DNA from: Planctomycetota bacterium
Lineage (GTDB): Bacteria; Planctomycetota; Planctomycetia; Pirellulales; Pirellulaceae
Length of the DNA: 64,000 bases
Assembly (NCBI GenBank): GCA_026692845.1
Contig: JAPLNM010000143.1
Span: 1 to 64,000 of the forward strand
Direction: 5' to 3'
Shown: positions 45,268 to 54,418 of the stretch, piece after piece
How the letters are laid out: each line of letters starts with the position of its first letter
Numbering within the stretch: position 1 is the first letter of the stretch
Position numbers and translations under genes: made by a program
Notes under the pieces: generated by a model
Told to the model about the DNA's origin: nothing
The model's input: the letters and a program-made list of their open reading frames with translations, nothing else
Database searches by the model: none

Positions 45268-46311
45268 ATGCCTTCGATCCACATCCCAGTCCTTCTTGAA
45301 CCGATTCTCCGCGAGTGGCTCGGGGGATTGAATCCTGAGTCACCCCATCGCGGTCCATTGGTGATTGTCGATGGAACTTTCGGGGGTGGTGGGCATTCGC
45401 TCGAGATTGCCAAGCGTCTTCGGTCGGGGGATCGGATTCTTGGGATTGACCGCGACCCTAGGGCGATCAGCGATTTTATTTCGTCGCATGCTCATAACCC
45501 TCGGATTGCTAGCGGTGAGGCTTTGGATCCTCAAAGGCTCGGGCTTGACGAGCAATGGGGGCTTGAGGGTTTGGAGCTTGCTTCGGGTTGTCATTTGACG
45601 TTGGCCTGTGGATCGTACTGCAACTTGGGGGATTTGCTCGGGGGGCTTGGGATTCCCAGGGTGCATGGGATTTTATTGGATCTTGGATTATCGAGCGATC
45701 AGTTGGCCGACGAGGAGCGTGGTTTTTCCTTCCGGCTCGATGCGCCATTGGATTTGCGGTTCGACATGACGGTGGGGATACCGGCATGGAAGTGGCTCCA
45801 GCAGCACAGCGATACGGAGATCGCCGATGCGATATATCAGTTTGGAGAGGAACGCTTGAGTCGCAGGATCGCCAGGTCGATCGTCGAGCAGAATCGCACC
45901 GCGCCGATTCAGACGAGCAAGCAGCTTGCGGATTTGATCCATCGGGTCGTACCCGGTCGGGTCCATGGCCGGGTCGACTCGGCGACGCGAACGTTTCAGG
46001 CGTTGCGGATTGTGGTCAATCGGGAGCTTGAGCATGTCGAGGCTGGACTGGAGCGATTGCCAGGGGTCCTTTCGGTGCCCTCCGAGGGGTCTTCGGACCC
46101 AGGTGGTCGATGGTCTGAGCCGGCTGGCAGGCTGGCAGTCATCTCCTTTCATTCGCTTGAGGATCGGTTGGTCAAGAATGCGATACGCGACGATGCGAGG
46201 CTTGAGAATTTAACCAAAAAACCGTTGGTAGCCACGCAAGCCGAGACCGATTCGAATCCGCGAAGTCGATCTGCTAAATTGCGTATTGCGGCTCGGATCT
46301 GCGAATCCTAA
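45268..46311 (+). CDS. rsmH: 16S rRNA (cytosine(1402)-N(4))-methyltransferase RsmH
   Basis: A 347-residue enzyme that N4-methylates C1402 of 16S rRNA with S-adenosylmethionine. The start MPSIHIPVLL aligns with the family; the frame extends upstream without conservation. SAM motifs are VIVDGTFGGGGHS and ILGIDRDP; LLDLGLSSDQL, ERGFSFRLDAPLDLRFDM, RSIVEQNR and ATRTFQALRIVVNREL are conserved. Residues ~75-110 carry an extra Ala/Gly/Leu-rich segment. The C-terminus is complete (LAVISFHSLEDRLVK). In most bacteria rsmH is in the dcw cluster after mraZ; here it stands alone, typical of the cell-wall gene loss in planctomycetes. Confidence 0.95.
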   Translation: MPSIHIPVLLEPILREWLGGLNPESPHRGPLVIVDGTFGGGGHSLEIAKRLRSGDRILGIDRDPRAISDFISSHAHNPRIASGEALDPQRLGLDEQWGLEGLELASGCHLTLACGSYCNLGDLLGGLGIPRVHGILLDLGLSSDQLADEERGFSFRLDAPLDLRFDMTVGIPAWKWLQQHSDTEIADAIYQFGEERLSRRIARSIVEQNRTAPIQTSKQLADLIHRVVPGRVHGRVDSATRTFQALRIVVNRELEHVEAGLERLPGVLSVPSEGSSDPGGRWSEPAGRLAVISFHSLEDRLVKNAIRDDARLENLTKKPLVATQAETDSNPRSRSAKLRIAARICES

Positions 46312-46347
46312 GTTCCCTTTAGGAGCCTATCGAACAGGTCCTTATTC

Positions 46348-47304
46348 ATGAAGCTGCAGGATTCAACATCGACAGAAGTCTCGGATGGACCACGGGTGGT
46401 TCCCAGTTGGCATGCGGGCTTTGGCTGGGGGCCAATTCTTTGCGCGACCGCAGCGGTACTTTGGAGCACGAGTGCTTTTTTTGCCAGATCGCCCGAGTTT
46501 GATCGATGGCCCTTGGAGTATCGGGGAGCGACGTTAGCGTTTTGGCGAGCGGTCTTTGCGCTATGCATCTTGGTACCGTTGGTGCGCAAGGTGACCTGGG
46601 CTTGGCAGCTGGTCCCGATGACGATTTGTTTTGCGATGATGAATTGGACCTATTTGACCGCGTTGGTCAGCGGTCCGCCGGCCAATGCGATTTGGCTTCA
46701 GAATCTCGCCCCGGTTTGGGTGATGTTGGCGACGGTGTTTTGGTTTCGCGAGCCGACGCTACGGAGCGATTGGTGGATGTTGGGCTGGTGCATTGGAGGG
46801 GTGTTGTTTCTTTTGGTCATGGAGCTGAGCCACGTTCGAGCCAGTCCCTCGGATCGGTGGTGGTCGCCTTGGTTGGCTTTGGCCAGTGGAGTGCTTTATG
46901 CGGGGGTGATTTTGTCCTTGCGTTCGTTGAGGCATTTGGATTCGGCTTGGCTCATTGCCTTGAATCACTTGGTCACAGCCATGGTGATGTTTCCCTTGGT
47001 TTGGAGTTTTGGGGTGGAGAATCCCAGCGGATGGATGTGGCCGTTGTTGGTAGGCATTGGCGTATTGCAGATGGGGACACCCTATTGGCTTTTTGCGCAG
47101 GGCCTGCGAACGACCCCCAGTCACATCGCGAGTTTGATTACACTATTGGAGCCGGTTTTGTTGCCCTTGTGGGTGCATTGGTTGCGACATGGGCAGCCGG
47201 ACTACCGACCACCAAGTTGGTGGACGTGGGTCGGTGGGTTGATGATTCTCGTGGGCTTATGCATACGGTATTTTCCTCGTCGCGGAGCAGAAGGTCATGA
47301 GTGA
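46348..47304 (+). CDS. EamA/DMT-family transporter
   Basis: A 318-residue membrane protein with ten predicted helices in two EamA repeats (ATAAVLWSTSAFFARSPEF, FWRAVFALCILVPLVRKV, NWTYLTALVSGPPANAIWLQ, then ASGVLYAGVILSLRSLRH, GVLQMGTPYWLFAQGLRTTP). The repeat motif WxxxxF and Pro-rich end of helix pairs are typical of drug/metabolite exporters. Substrate unknown. Its stop overlaps the next gene by 8 bp. Confidence 0.9.
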   Translation: MKLQDSTSTEVSDGPRVVPSWHAGFGWGPILCATAAVLWSTSAFFARSPEFDRWPLEYRGATLAFWRAVFALCILVPLVRKVTWAWQLVPMTICFAMMNWTYLTALVSGPPANAIWLQNLAPVWVMLATVFWFREPTLRSDWWMLGWCIGGVLFLLVMELSHVRASPSDRWWSPWLALASGVLYAGVILSLRSLRHLDSAWLIALNHLVTAMVMFPLVWSFGVENPSGWMWPLLVGIGVLQMGTPYWLFAQGLRTTPSHIASLITLLEPVLLPLWVHWLRHGQPDYRPPSWWTWVGGLMILVGLCIRYFPRRGAEGHE

Positions 47305-47881
47305 GTCTTTGGACAAAGAGCGTCAGGCGATGCACGATGCGTTTTTTGCGGATCGGGATCAAGAGCTCTTGGAGTATCTTGGTCAACAGGGGGTTAGCCA
47401 GTCCGACCAAAGGCGCGTTGCATTGGAGCAGGCCGCAGGGGTCCGGGATCCGGAGGTCCTCACGAGGCTCGAGCAGCTAGGGGTGGGACCTTCGGCGATG
47501 ACGGCCTTTACGCTTTTACCCTTGGTTCGTTTGGCATGGGCCGACACGAAAATTTCTCAGGCGGAGTTTGCAGCGTTGCTCAAGGCATCCGAGGAGGATG
47601 GGATCGTTTATGGGACCCCATCGTATCGCTTGCTCAGTCGTTGGCTCGACGAGCGGCCTAGCGAGCCGATGATCGAGGCATGGATCGCCTATGCCGAGGC
47701 TTTGTCCAAAGAGCTTGACGAGACGAGCCTGGAGGTCATGCGCCAAGCGACGATCGAGCGTGCCAAACGAATCGCACAGGCTTCCGGAGGCATCTTGGGT
47801 TTGGGGGATAAGACCTCGCACGACGAGCGCAATGCGTTGTTGGATTTGCAGCGGGCGTTGACCAAGCAGGCTAGAGGCTAG
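47297..47881 (+). CDS. TerB-like hypothetical protein
   Basis: A 194-residue soluble protein that overlaps the transporter gene by 8 bp. The core MTAFTLLPLVRLAWADTKIS and the following acidic KASEEDGIVYGTPSY resemble the TerB/DjlA acidic-helix fold (Asp/Glu in the same positions). TerB-like domains are tied to tellurite resistance and membrane stress, but many relatives are uncharacterised. No other ter genes are present. Confidence 0.7.
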   Translation: MSESLDKERQAMHDAFFADRDQELLEYLGQQGVSQSDQRRVALEQAAGVRDPEVLTRLEQLGVGPSAMTAFTLLPLVRLAWADTKISQAEFAALLKASEEDGIVYGTPSYRLLSRWLDERPSEPMIEAWIAYAEALSKELDETSLEVMRQATIERAKRIAQASGGILGLGDKTSHDERNALLDLQRALTKQARG

Positions 47882-47923
47882 AGGTCAGTCTAATGATATT
47901 GGTTTTTGATAGACAGGAACATC

Positions 47924-48739
47924 ATGTCGCTTTTTGATCGATTCCGCAGGAATAAGTCCCCTAAGAAAAAGCAAGCGGCCAACGAGCATGCTCCGAGGCA
48001 TTGTTTTGTGTTGTGCAAGACGACCCAGGCGGGCGATCCGGCCTTAGCATCCCGAGCCGTCGCAAGGGTGTTTGGTCGAGGGTACTCGGTCGACTGTAGC
48101 GATCCGAACATTTTCGTCGTTCAGCGCGGTCAAGACACGGTTGGTTTTTTGGCGCACATGCCCGTACCGATTCCGGGTCAGGAGGCTCAGAACAATGCCG
48201 ACGGGAATTTCTTGTGGCCCGAGGGCAAGCAAGAGGCAGCCGAGCACCAGTCGCATGTGATTGTCACGACGATGCATTCGGGGGACGAACCGCCGGTCGA
48301 GGCGGCATTGGAAGTGACCCGTCTGGCCTTGGTCGCCTTGGAGATCTTCGATGGACTCGGGGTTTACTGGGGGAATGCCAACGTGTGCAATTCCCGGTCG
48401 GTCTTCGAGAGCTTTAGCAAGGGAATGTCTCTCGAACAGGTCCCGGTTCCGCTTTGGCTTCGGTTTCAATTCGTCCGTGGTGCCGACGACGAGGTCGGCA
48501 TGTATACCCTTGGGATGCAACAATTCAACCTGATGGATCTGGAGGTCGATCGGTGCAAGCTATCGGCCGAGGATCTGTTCGAATTCATTTCGAACATCGC
48601 CCATTACTTGATTCAGAATGGTCCGGTGATTGCTGACGGCAATACCGTCGGTGGCGATGCGGAGCAACAGATCCTAGTGCGGCATCATCCGAGCATGCTC
48701 GACGAGACCAAGACGGTCTACAAGATCCTCTTCGATTGA
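47924..48739 (+). CDS. DUF4261 domain protein
   Basis: A 271-residue protein from the ATG at 47924 (an earlier Met at 47906 is within the same frame). The family signature is GVYWGNANVCNSRSVFESF together with the C-terminal EFISNIAHYLIQNGPVI segment. A basic N-terminal stretch (RFRRNKSPKKKQAANEH) precedes the domain. DUF4261 is uncharacterised; homologues occur near secretion or toxin genes in some bacteria. No membrane helix or signal is visible. Confidence 0.85.
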   Translation: MSLFDRFRRNKSPKKKQAANEHAPRHCFVLCKTTQAGDPALASRAVARVFGRGYSVDCSDPNIFVVQRGQDTVGFLAHMPVPIPGQEAQNNADGNFLWPEGKQEAAEHQSHVIVTTMHSGDEPPVEAALEVTRLALVALEIFDGLGVYWGNANVCNSRSVFESFSKGMSLEQVPVPLWLRFQFVRGADDEVGMYTLGMQQFNLMDLEVDRCKLSAEDLFEFISNIAHYLIQNGPVIADGNTVGGDAEQQILVRHHPSMLDETKTVYKILFD

Positions 48740-48771
48740 GTATGGGTTGAATGGTTTTCTAGTTGGTCAGA

Positions 48772-49506
48772 TCAATAGTTCGGGTTGTTCGACGAGGGTT
48801 CAGTGGGCATGAGGATAGGGTCTAGTCCTAGCGATGCGCGCGCCGGATCGAGGAGTTCTCGAGTGCGGCTTGACCCGCAACGCGAGACGCCCAGTTGCCG
48901 TACGGCCAGGAGCGTGGCCAGATCGCGCACGCCACCGGCGGCTTTGACCTCGATTCCTGGAGCGACGTGTTGGCGCATGAGTTTGAGGTCCTCGATCGTG
49001 GCGCCTGAGGGTCCATATCCAGTGGAGGTTTTGACCCAGTCGACGTTTACTTCGCTACAGATTCGGCAGAGTTCGATTTTGTGGAGGTCTTGTAGGTAGC
49101 AGTTTTCGAAGATGACTTTGATTTTTTGGCCGGCATCGTGGGCCAGTTCGGTGAGCATAGCGATTTCGTCGCGGACGAAGTCCCATTGGAGGCTCAGGAC
49201 CTGGCTGATGTTCACGACGACATCGAGTTCTTGGCAACCGTCATCCAGAGCGGCGATGGTTTCGAGTCGTTTGATCGAGGGGCGGTTTGCACCGTGAGGG
49301 AATCCGATGGTCGTCGAGGATTTGACGTTGGAACCAGCCAGTCGGCTCGAGGCGCGTTTGAGGTAGTAGGGCATGATGCAGACGCTGGCGACATCGTAAG
49401 CGATGGCAAGATCGATACCGCGCTCGAGGTCCTCGATCGTCAGGGTGGGGACCAGTAGGGAGTGGTCGATCATCTTGGCGAGGTCTAGGTAGGAATAATT
49501 TGCCAT
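48772..49506 (-). CDS. deoC: Deoxyribose-phosphate aldolase (DeoC)
   Basis: A 244-residue class-I aldolase that cleaves 2-deoxyribose 5-phosphate to acetaldehyde and glyceraldehyde 3-phosphate. Catalytic residues are in place: Asp95 (ELDVVVN), the Schiff-base Lys159 in DWVKTSTGYG, Lys188 in VKAAGGVRD and Asp12-type IDHSLL near the start. Length fits the family. The tail (SLGLDPILMPTEPSSNNPNY) is longer than usual. It is divergent from PhoD with 114 bp between starts. Confidence 0.95.
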   Translation of the reverse strand: MANYSYLDLAKMIDHSLLVPTLTIEDLERGIDLAIAYDVASVCIMPYYLKRASSRLAGSNVKSSTTIGFPHGANRPSIKRLETIAALDDGCQELDVVVNISQVLSLQWDFVRDEIAMLTELAHDAGQKIKVIFENCYLQDLHKIELCRICSEVNVDWVKTSTGYGPSGATIEDLKLMRQHVAPGIEVKAAGGVRDLATLLAVRQLGVSRCGSSRTRELLDPARASLGLDPILMPTEPSSNNPNY

Positions 49507-49619
49507 AGCTTCATTTCCTGATTCTTGAATGGGATAGGCTGTTCAAGGTATAACAGTGGCCCAAGTTTGGGCATGGCTTGCCTGCCGGATCGAGAAGAAA
49601 TTTCCAGAAAGATTTTATC

Positions 49620-51212
49620 ATGCGACCGCGAATTTTTGGGACCCGAAAAGACTGGCAATTGGCGGAAAAATTCGTCGCAAGTCGCAGAGAGTTTTTGATG
49701 GCTGGCGGGAGTCTTGCGATTTTGCCCTTGGCATCGCAGATCGCGCCAGGAGCGGTTCGAACCGGGGTCGCTTGGACGAGCGATCCATTTACGTTGGGGG
49801 TCGCATCGGGGGAACCGAGCAGCGGCGGCATGGTGCTCTGGACGAGGCTGGCGATCGATCCGGTTCAAGTCTCGGTCAACCCCAAGGAGCCGATCGAGGT
49901 GGTGTGGGAGTTATCCGACGATCCGTCGATGAAGACGATCCTTAAGAGTGGCAAGGTTTTAGCGACGGAGGCATTAGGGCATTCGGTGCATGTTCAGGTT
50001 CATGGTTTGGAGCCGAACCGCTGGTATTGGTATCGGTTTCAAAGTGGGGATGCGATCAGTCCGGTTGGAAGGACGCGTACGACCCCTGGATCGGAGCAAA
50101 TGGTCGACGAGTTGCGATTTGCGTTTGCGTCGTGCCAGCATTACGAGTCGGGATTGTTTACGGCTTACGAGCACATGGTCAGCGAGGAGCTCGATTTGAT
50201 TTTGCATTTGGGGGATTACATCTACGAGGGACCCCCTGGGCGCAGTTCGTTGCGCAAGCATAACAGTCCGGAGATCGTTAGCCTGGACGATTACCGCAAT
50301 CGCTATGGTTTGTACAAGTCCGACGAGCAGCTCAAGGCCGCTCATGCTTATGCGCCGTGGTTGGTGGTATGGGACGACCATGAGTTCGACAACAACTGCG
50401 CGGGATTGATCTCCGAGGAGTTGTGGGTCGATCCACGCGAGTTTGCGCTTCGCCGAGCCAATGCTTATCAGGCCTATTATGAAAACCAGCCGCTAGGAGT
50501 TGGTTCCATGCCTATCGGTGCGGACATGAAGTTGTATCGCGACATCGCTTATGGGAAGTTGGCGAGTTTTGCGATGCTCGATACCAGGCAGTACCGATCC
50601 GATCAGCCCAATGGCGATGGCGCCAAGAAGCTCGATGGGGGAGCGATGCATCCGAAGTCAACGATGCTCGGCTCGCAGCAGGAGGCGTGGTTGTTTGCGC
50701 ATCTTCAGGAATCCGAAGTGCGTTGGAATGTGCTGGGCCAGCAGGTGATGGTCGGTCGTGTGGGGCGCAGTTCGGGTGAATCGAAGCTTTACAGCATGGA
50801 CCAGTGGTCTGGGTACGATGCGCCGCGCAAGCGGCTTTTGGGACAGCTCAAGCAGATGGAGCAGGCCAATACGGTGGTCCTCACGGGCGATATCCACAGC
50901 AATTGGGCCAATGAGCTCTATGTGGACTTTGATAAGCTCGATGGCGCTCCGGTGGCCGTGGAGTTTGTCGGGACGAGTATTTCATCGGGGGGCAACGGCT
51001 ATGCCAAGAGCAAGCAGGAAGACGAGTTGTTTCGGGAGAATCCGTTCATCAAGTTCCACAATGCTGAGCGCGGCTATGTTTCGTGTAGGGTGACCCAGGA
51101 CCAGTGGCAAACCTTTTACCGGACTGTCGAGTATGTCGACCGTCCAGGAGCGGAACTTCAGACCCGAGCCGAGTTTGTCGTCGAGCACAACAAGCCGGAG
51201 TTGTTGCGTTAG
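49620..51212 (+). CDS. phoD: PhoD-like alkaline phosphatase/phosphodiesterase
   Basis: A 530-residue exported enzyme. The start at 49620 (MRPRIFGTRK) leads into the Tat motif SRREFLMAGGSLAILPLA. The N-terminal PhoD_N domain (DPFTLGVASGEPSSGGMVLW) and the metallophosphatase core follow: RFAFASCQHYESGLFTAYEH, LILHLGDYIYEG, LVVWDDHEFDNNCAG, and VLTGDIHSNWANELY. These give the Fe/Ca-binding Asp, Cys-Gln, Asn and His pattern of Bacillus PhoD. It likely releases phosphate from phosphodiesters outside the cell. Its stop lies 1 bp before the convergent spermidine-synthase gene. Confidence 0.93.
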   Translation: MRPRIFGTRKDWQLAEKFVASRREFLMAGGSLAILPLASQIAPGAVRTGVAWTSDPFTLGVASGEPSSGGMVLWTRLAIDPVQVSVNPKEPIEVVWELSDDPSMKTILKSGKVLATEALGHSVHVQVHGLEPNRWYWYRFQSGDAISPVGRTRTTPGSEQMVDELRFAFASCQHYESGLFTAYEHMVSEELDLILHLGDYIYEGPPGRSSLRKHNSPEIVSLDDYRNRYGLYKSDEQLKAAHAYAPWLVVWDDHEFDNNCAGLISEELWVDPREFALRRANAYQAYYENQPLGVGSMPIGADMKLYRDIAYGKLASFAMLDTRQYRSDQPNGDGAKKLDGGAMHPKSTMLGSQQEAWLFAHLQESEVRWNVLGQQVMVGRVGRSSGESKLYSMDQWSGYDAPRKRLLGQLKQMEQANTVVLTGDIHSNWANELYVDFDKLDGAPVAVEFVGTSISSGGNGYAKSKQEDELFRENPFIKFHNAERGYVSCRVTQDQWQTFYRTVEYVDRPGAELQTRAEFVVEHNKPELLR

Positions 51213-51213
51213 G

Positions 51214-53286
51214 TTACCATCGCATCGCATGCAGGGGGCTGGCGAAGTCGTCGGTCCATACCGGCCGGTTGGAAGCGGTTTTTTCTGAAGGTTGGTTCGA
51301 GGGGGCCAATTGGTCCCGAGCGCCGGGCCAGGCCGGGAGCGTTGCGTCTAGGGGGAAAAGGAGCAACCAGCGGACTTGCCTAGATTCGGGTTCGAACGGC
51401 GAGAGTTTCGATTCGACCAGAAGGGGTTTGAGGGCGGCTTGTTGGGCCGTAGCAAACAGGATAGGAGCCAAGTCGAGGTTTCGATTGGTGATATTTAGAG
51501 CTAGGATGCCGTCGGGCGCCAAGCGTTGCTTGTACAGCGCGAGGGCTTGGGTCGTCAGCAGGTGGATTGGGAGCGAGTCGTTTGAAAAAGCGTCGACGAC
51601 GATCAGGTGGTAGGCGGGTTGATCGGGCTTGAGAATTTCACGTTCGAGGAGTTGTCTGCCGTCACCGACGAGGATTTCGGTCGAACCGCGGTGGGAGCTT
51701 AGGTAGAGAAAATGTTTTTCAGCCAATTGGCACACTGCGGGGCTGATTTCGTAGTAGCGCATGGAGTCTTGGGCGTTGGCATAGAGCGATAGCGATCCGG
51801 TGCCTAGTCCGAGGACTGCGACGTTCAGAGGTTTCGAGAAGTGGTTGTGGCACCAACCGAAGGCTAGAGCGGCCCCCGAGTCGGTTTGGTAGTAGGTGGT
51901 TTGGTTCGGATGGAGGATTCCGTCGAGGGGTTGGGTACCATGTCGGATGCGTCCATGGAGCATGGCTCGGAGACCTTGTTTTTGGTTTTCGATGACGGTG
52001 ACAACTCCGTAGAAGTCCCTTTTTTTATCGATGCATGTCTCGAGGCTTGGCGTCACCAGGAGCATCGACAAGGCGGCTAGCAAGAGCGTTGGGCATAGGA
52101 TGGTCAGGGGCCAGGAGAAACGGCGAGTCATCGGATCGTTGAAGAGTTTGGGGTAGAGGTCTTGGGAGTGGAACCATGCCAGAGCTAGGGCACCTAAGGC
52201 TATCGCTGCATGGAGTTCGTAGTAGTCGTTCATGCACCGCGGGGCGATCACCGAGGCGAACAGCGAGCCGATCGCTCCGCCCAGGGCGATCCGCAGGTAG
52301 AAGCTGGACATCGATTCGGCAGCCGGTCGGAGTCGGTAGATCAATCCATGGCAAGCAAGGCCGATGCACGCGACGGCGGCTAGGCAGCAAGCGACCAGGC
52401 CGTACCAGGGGAGCCAAAGTTTGAAGACGACTGCACCCAGGCCGCATAGAGAGCCGAGGTAAAACAGGCCCATTTGGGAGCTCCAGGATTGAAAGATCGG
52501 GTGCCAGAAGGCCAGGTACCAGGAGGCAAGGTAGACAGCAAGTGGGAGCACCCAGAGTCCCGGGACGATCATGCCGGCTTGGCTCGCATGGCTGGTGGTC
52601 GCAGCAAGGACGATTGAAGTGCAAGCCGACAGGCACAGGCAAAGCCAAGGGTGTTTGGATTGGTTTGCAAGGGGTGTAACAACTTCGCCAGCAGGGAGGT
52701 CTTTTGCCAGATGGGCGACTTTCAAAGAGTGCAGTATCATGCCGATGGCAAGCATGCCGTAGAGAATCATCCAGAGGACTTGCTGGCTCGACGATGCGAT
52801 TGAGGGTTCGATCGCGATGGGGTACAGCAGGCAGGCGGCCAGGGACGAGAGGTTGGCAAGGGCGTACCAAGCGTAGGGGTGTTGGGTGTGGGAGGTTCGG
52901 AAATGCCAGGTCGAGAGCAGCGAGCTGGTGCTAGCCATCAAAAGGAACGGGAGTCCGATGCGTAGGGTCAGTTCCAGGAGGATCGAAAGGGTCGGGTATG
53001 GGGTAAGTTCGGGGATGTCTGCGGGCCACCAGGCCAGGATGGGCATGAGGATTACGGAGATTGCCCATAGGGAGGCATGCACGGTGGCATGCGAGGAAAG
53101 GCTGGTTTTTTTGTCGATTTTCCAAGCGTACACATAGCCGGCCAGCAGTGCGGTTTGAAAGAACAGAAGGCAGGTGGTCCAAACGTGAGCCGTTCCGCCC
53201 CATTTGGGCAAGAGGGATTTGCCTAGGATGGGTTGGATGAGGAAAAGAAGGAAGGCGTTGAAGAGGATTAAAATACCGCTGTTCAT
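51214..53286 (-). CDS. Membrane-fused spermidine synthase-like protein
   Basis: A 690-residue protein. The N-terminal ~400 residues hold about ten membrane helices (NAFLLFLIQPILGKSLLP, HVWTTCLLFFQTALLAGYVY and others). The C-terminal ~220 residues contain a spermidine-synthase-type Rossmann methyltransferase fold: NVAVLGLGTGSLSLYANAQ, MRYYEISPAVCQLAEKHF, ILVGDGRQLLERE and LIVVDAFSNDSLPIHLLT. Such fusions are annotated as fused MFS/spermidine synthase. The putrescine-binding Tyr/Asp pattern of true SpeE is not obvious, so polyamine synthesis is uncertain. It ends 1 bp from the PhoD stop (convergent). Confidence 0.9.
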   Translation of the reverse strand: MNSGILILFNAFLLFLIQPILGKSLLPKWGGTAHVWTTCLLFFQTALLAGYVYAWKIDKKTSLSSHATVHASLWAISVILMPILAWWPADIPELTPYPTLSILLELTLRIGLPFLLMASTSSLLSTWHFRTSHTQHPYAWYALANLSSLAACLLYPIAIEPSIASSSQQVLWMILYGMLAIGMILHSLKVAHLAKDLPAGEVVTPLANQSKHPWLCLCLSACTSIVLAATTSHASQAGMIVPGLWVLPLAVYLASWYLAFWHPIFQSWSSQMGLFYLGSLCGLGAVVFKLWLPWYGLVACCLAAVACIGLACHGLIYRLRPAAESMSSFYLRIALGGAIGSLFASVIAPRCMNDYYELHAAIALGALALAWFHSQDLYPKLFNDPMTRRFSWPLTILCPTLLLAALSMLLVTPSLETCIDKKRDFYGVVTVIENQKQGLRAMLHGRIRHGTQPLDGILHPNQTTYYQTDSGAALAFGWCHNHFSKPLNVAVLGLGTGSLSLYANAQDSMRYYEISPAVCQLAEKHFLYLSSHRGSTEILVGDGRQLLEREILKPDQPAYHLIVVDAFSNDSLPIHLLTTQALALYKQRLAPDGILALNITNRNLDLAPILFATAQQAALKPLLVESKLSPFEPESRQVRWLLLFPLDATLPAWPGARDQLAPSNQPSEKTASNRPVWTDDFASPLHAMRW

Positions 53287-53354
53287 TTGACGATTGTGAA
53301 TTGCATGGGGGGCAGAATGGTTCGGAAGGGGACTATAATTCGACCCCCCTCAAG

Positions 53355-53405
53355 TTGGTATCAGGCCGGCGTTGGTAGCAGGCGGGCGTTGGTAGCAGGC
53401 GGGCA
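53355..53405. repeat. 17-bp tandem repeat, three copies
   Basis: TTGGTAGCAGGCGGGCG units (first copy diverged at two bases) in the gap upstream of the DapA-family gene. The length is not a multiple of three and no gene overlaps. Confidence 0.9.
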
Positions 53406-53464
53406 AGGCAGTCGGGTGTGGCCCGTTGTGGATTTAAAATACCTTATTTTTGTCGAGAGATGGC

Positions 53465-54418
53465 ATGATGGCACAGCAGAAGTTTTCTGGGTTGATACCC
53501 CCGATGATCACTCCGATGACGGGTCGGGACTGCTTGGACACCGAGGGGCTAGGGCGATTGGTGGAACATTTGATTGAGGGCGGAGTACGAGGGGTGTTTG
53601 TATTGGGGACGACCGGTGAGGCGCCGAGTTTGAGTCATCGGATGCAGCGCGAGGTGGTCACCAGGACCGTCGAGTTGGTGGCCGCTCGGGTGCCGGTTCT
53701 CGTGGGGATCACCGATCCGTCTTTTGTCGAGACGGTACGATTGGCAGAGCACTCGGCCTTGAGTGGAGCTGCGGGTTTGGTTCTTTCGACACCTTATTAT
53801 TTTCCGGCGGGTCAGACGGAGCTCAAGAATTATGTCGATCAGTTGGTCCCGCAGTTGCCATTGCCGGTGATGCTCTACAACATCCCTTCGCTGACGAAGG
53901 TATGGTTTGAGATACCCACGTTGGAGGCCTTGAGTGAGCATTCACAGATTGTTGGATTGAAGGATAGCAGTGGAGACATGGATTACTTTCAGCGGGCCGT
54001 GGGGCTTAAACGATTGCGTCCTGACTGGTCGATCATGATCGGTCCTGAGGCGTTGTTGGCAAGAGCCTTGGAGTTGGGTGGTGATGGTGGGGTTGCTGGG
54101 GGCGCGAATTTGTATCCGAACTTGTTTGTCCGTCTGATCGAGGCCGTTGCCCAAAGCGACGCGCGGGCTCGGGGCTTATTGCAGCGGCAGATCGAGGGGC
54201 TTCAGAGGATTTATGACATTGGCAAATATGCCTCGCGGCATATCAAGGGGACCAAGTGTGGAGCGTCGCTTCTGGGGATTTGCGATGATTTTCTCGCCGA
54301 TCCGTTCCATCGATTTCGGCCTGAGGATCGCCAGCGCGTCGCGAGTGTGCTTCGGGAGGTTGAGTCTGCTAGGGACGGATGGCGACTCGGATATTCCGTG
54401 GGTCTAGAGCCGCGTTGA
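53465..54418 (+). CDS. DapA-family aldolase (dihydrodipicolinate synthase/N-acetylneuraminate lyase)
   Basis: A 317-residue class-I aldolase; a GAGAG box precedes ATG at 53465 (a TTG at 53450 also fits). The family core is present: GLIPPMITPM, VRGVFVLGTTGEAPSLSH, GAAGLVLSTPYYFPA, LPVMLYNIPSLTKV (catalytic Tyr-type loop) and the Schiff-base Lys in VGLKDSSGDM. GGVAGGANLYPNLFVRL follows. The substrate specificity motif is not clear enough to choose DapA over NanA/keto-deoxy-sugar aldolases. The gene is convergent with the dehydrogenase and overlaps it by 50 bp. Confidence 0.88.
   Translation: MMAQQKFSGLIPPMITPMTGRDCLDTEGLGRLVEHLIEGGVRGVFVLGTTGEAPSLSHRMQREVVTRTVELVAARVPVLVGITDPSFVETVRLAEHSALSGAAGLVLSTPYYFPAGQTELKNYVDQLVPQLPLPVMLYNIPSLTKVWFEIPTLEALSEHSQIVGLKDSSGDMDYFQRAVGLKRLRPDWSIMIGPEALLARALELGGDGGVAGGANLYPNLFVRLIEAVAQSDARARGLLQRQIEGLQRIYDIGKYASRHIKGTKCGASLLGICDDFLADPFHRFRPEDRQRVASVLREVESARDGWRLGYSVGLEPR

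Noticed and set aside
46506-47300. Second plus frame inside the EamA gene
   Set aside because: Gly/Val-rich shadow; the transporter frame has helices and family motifs.
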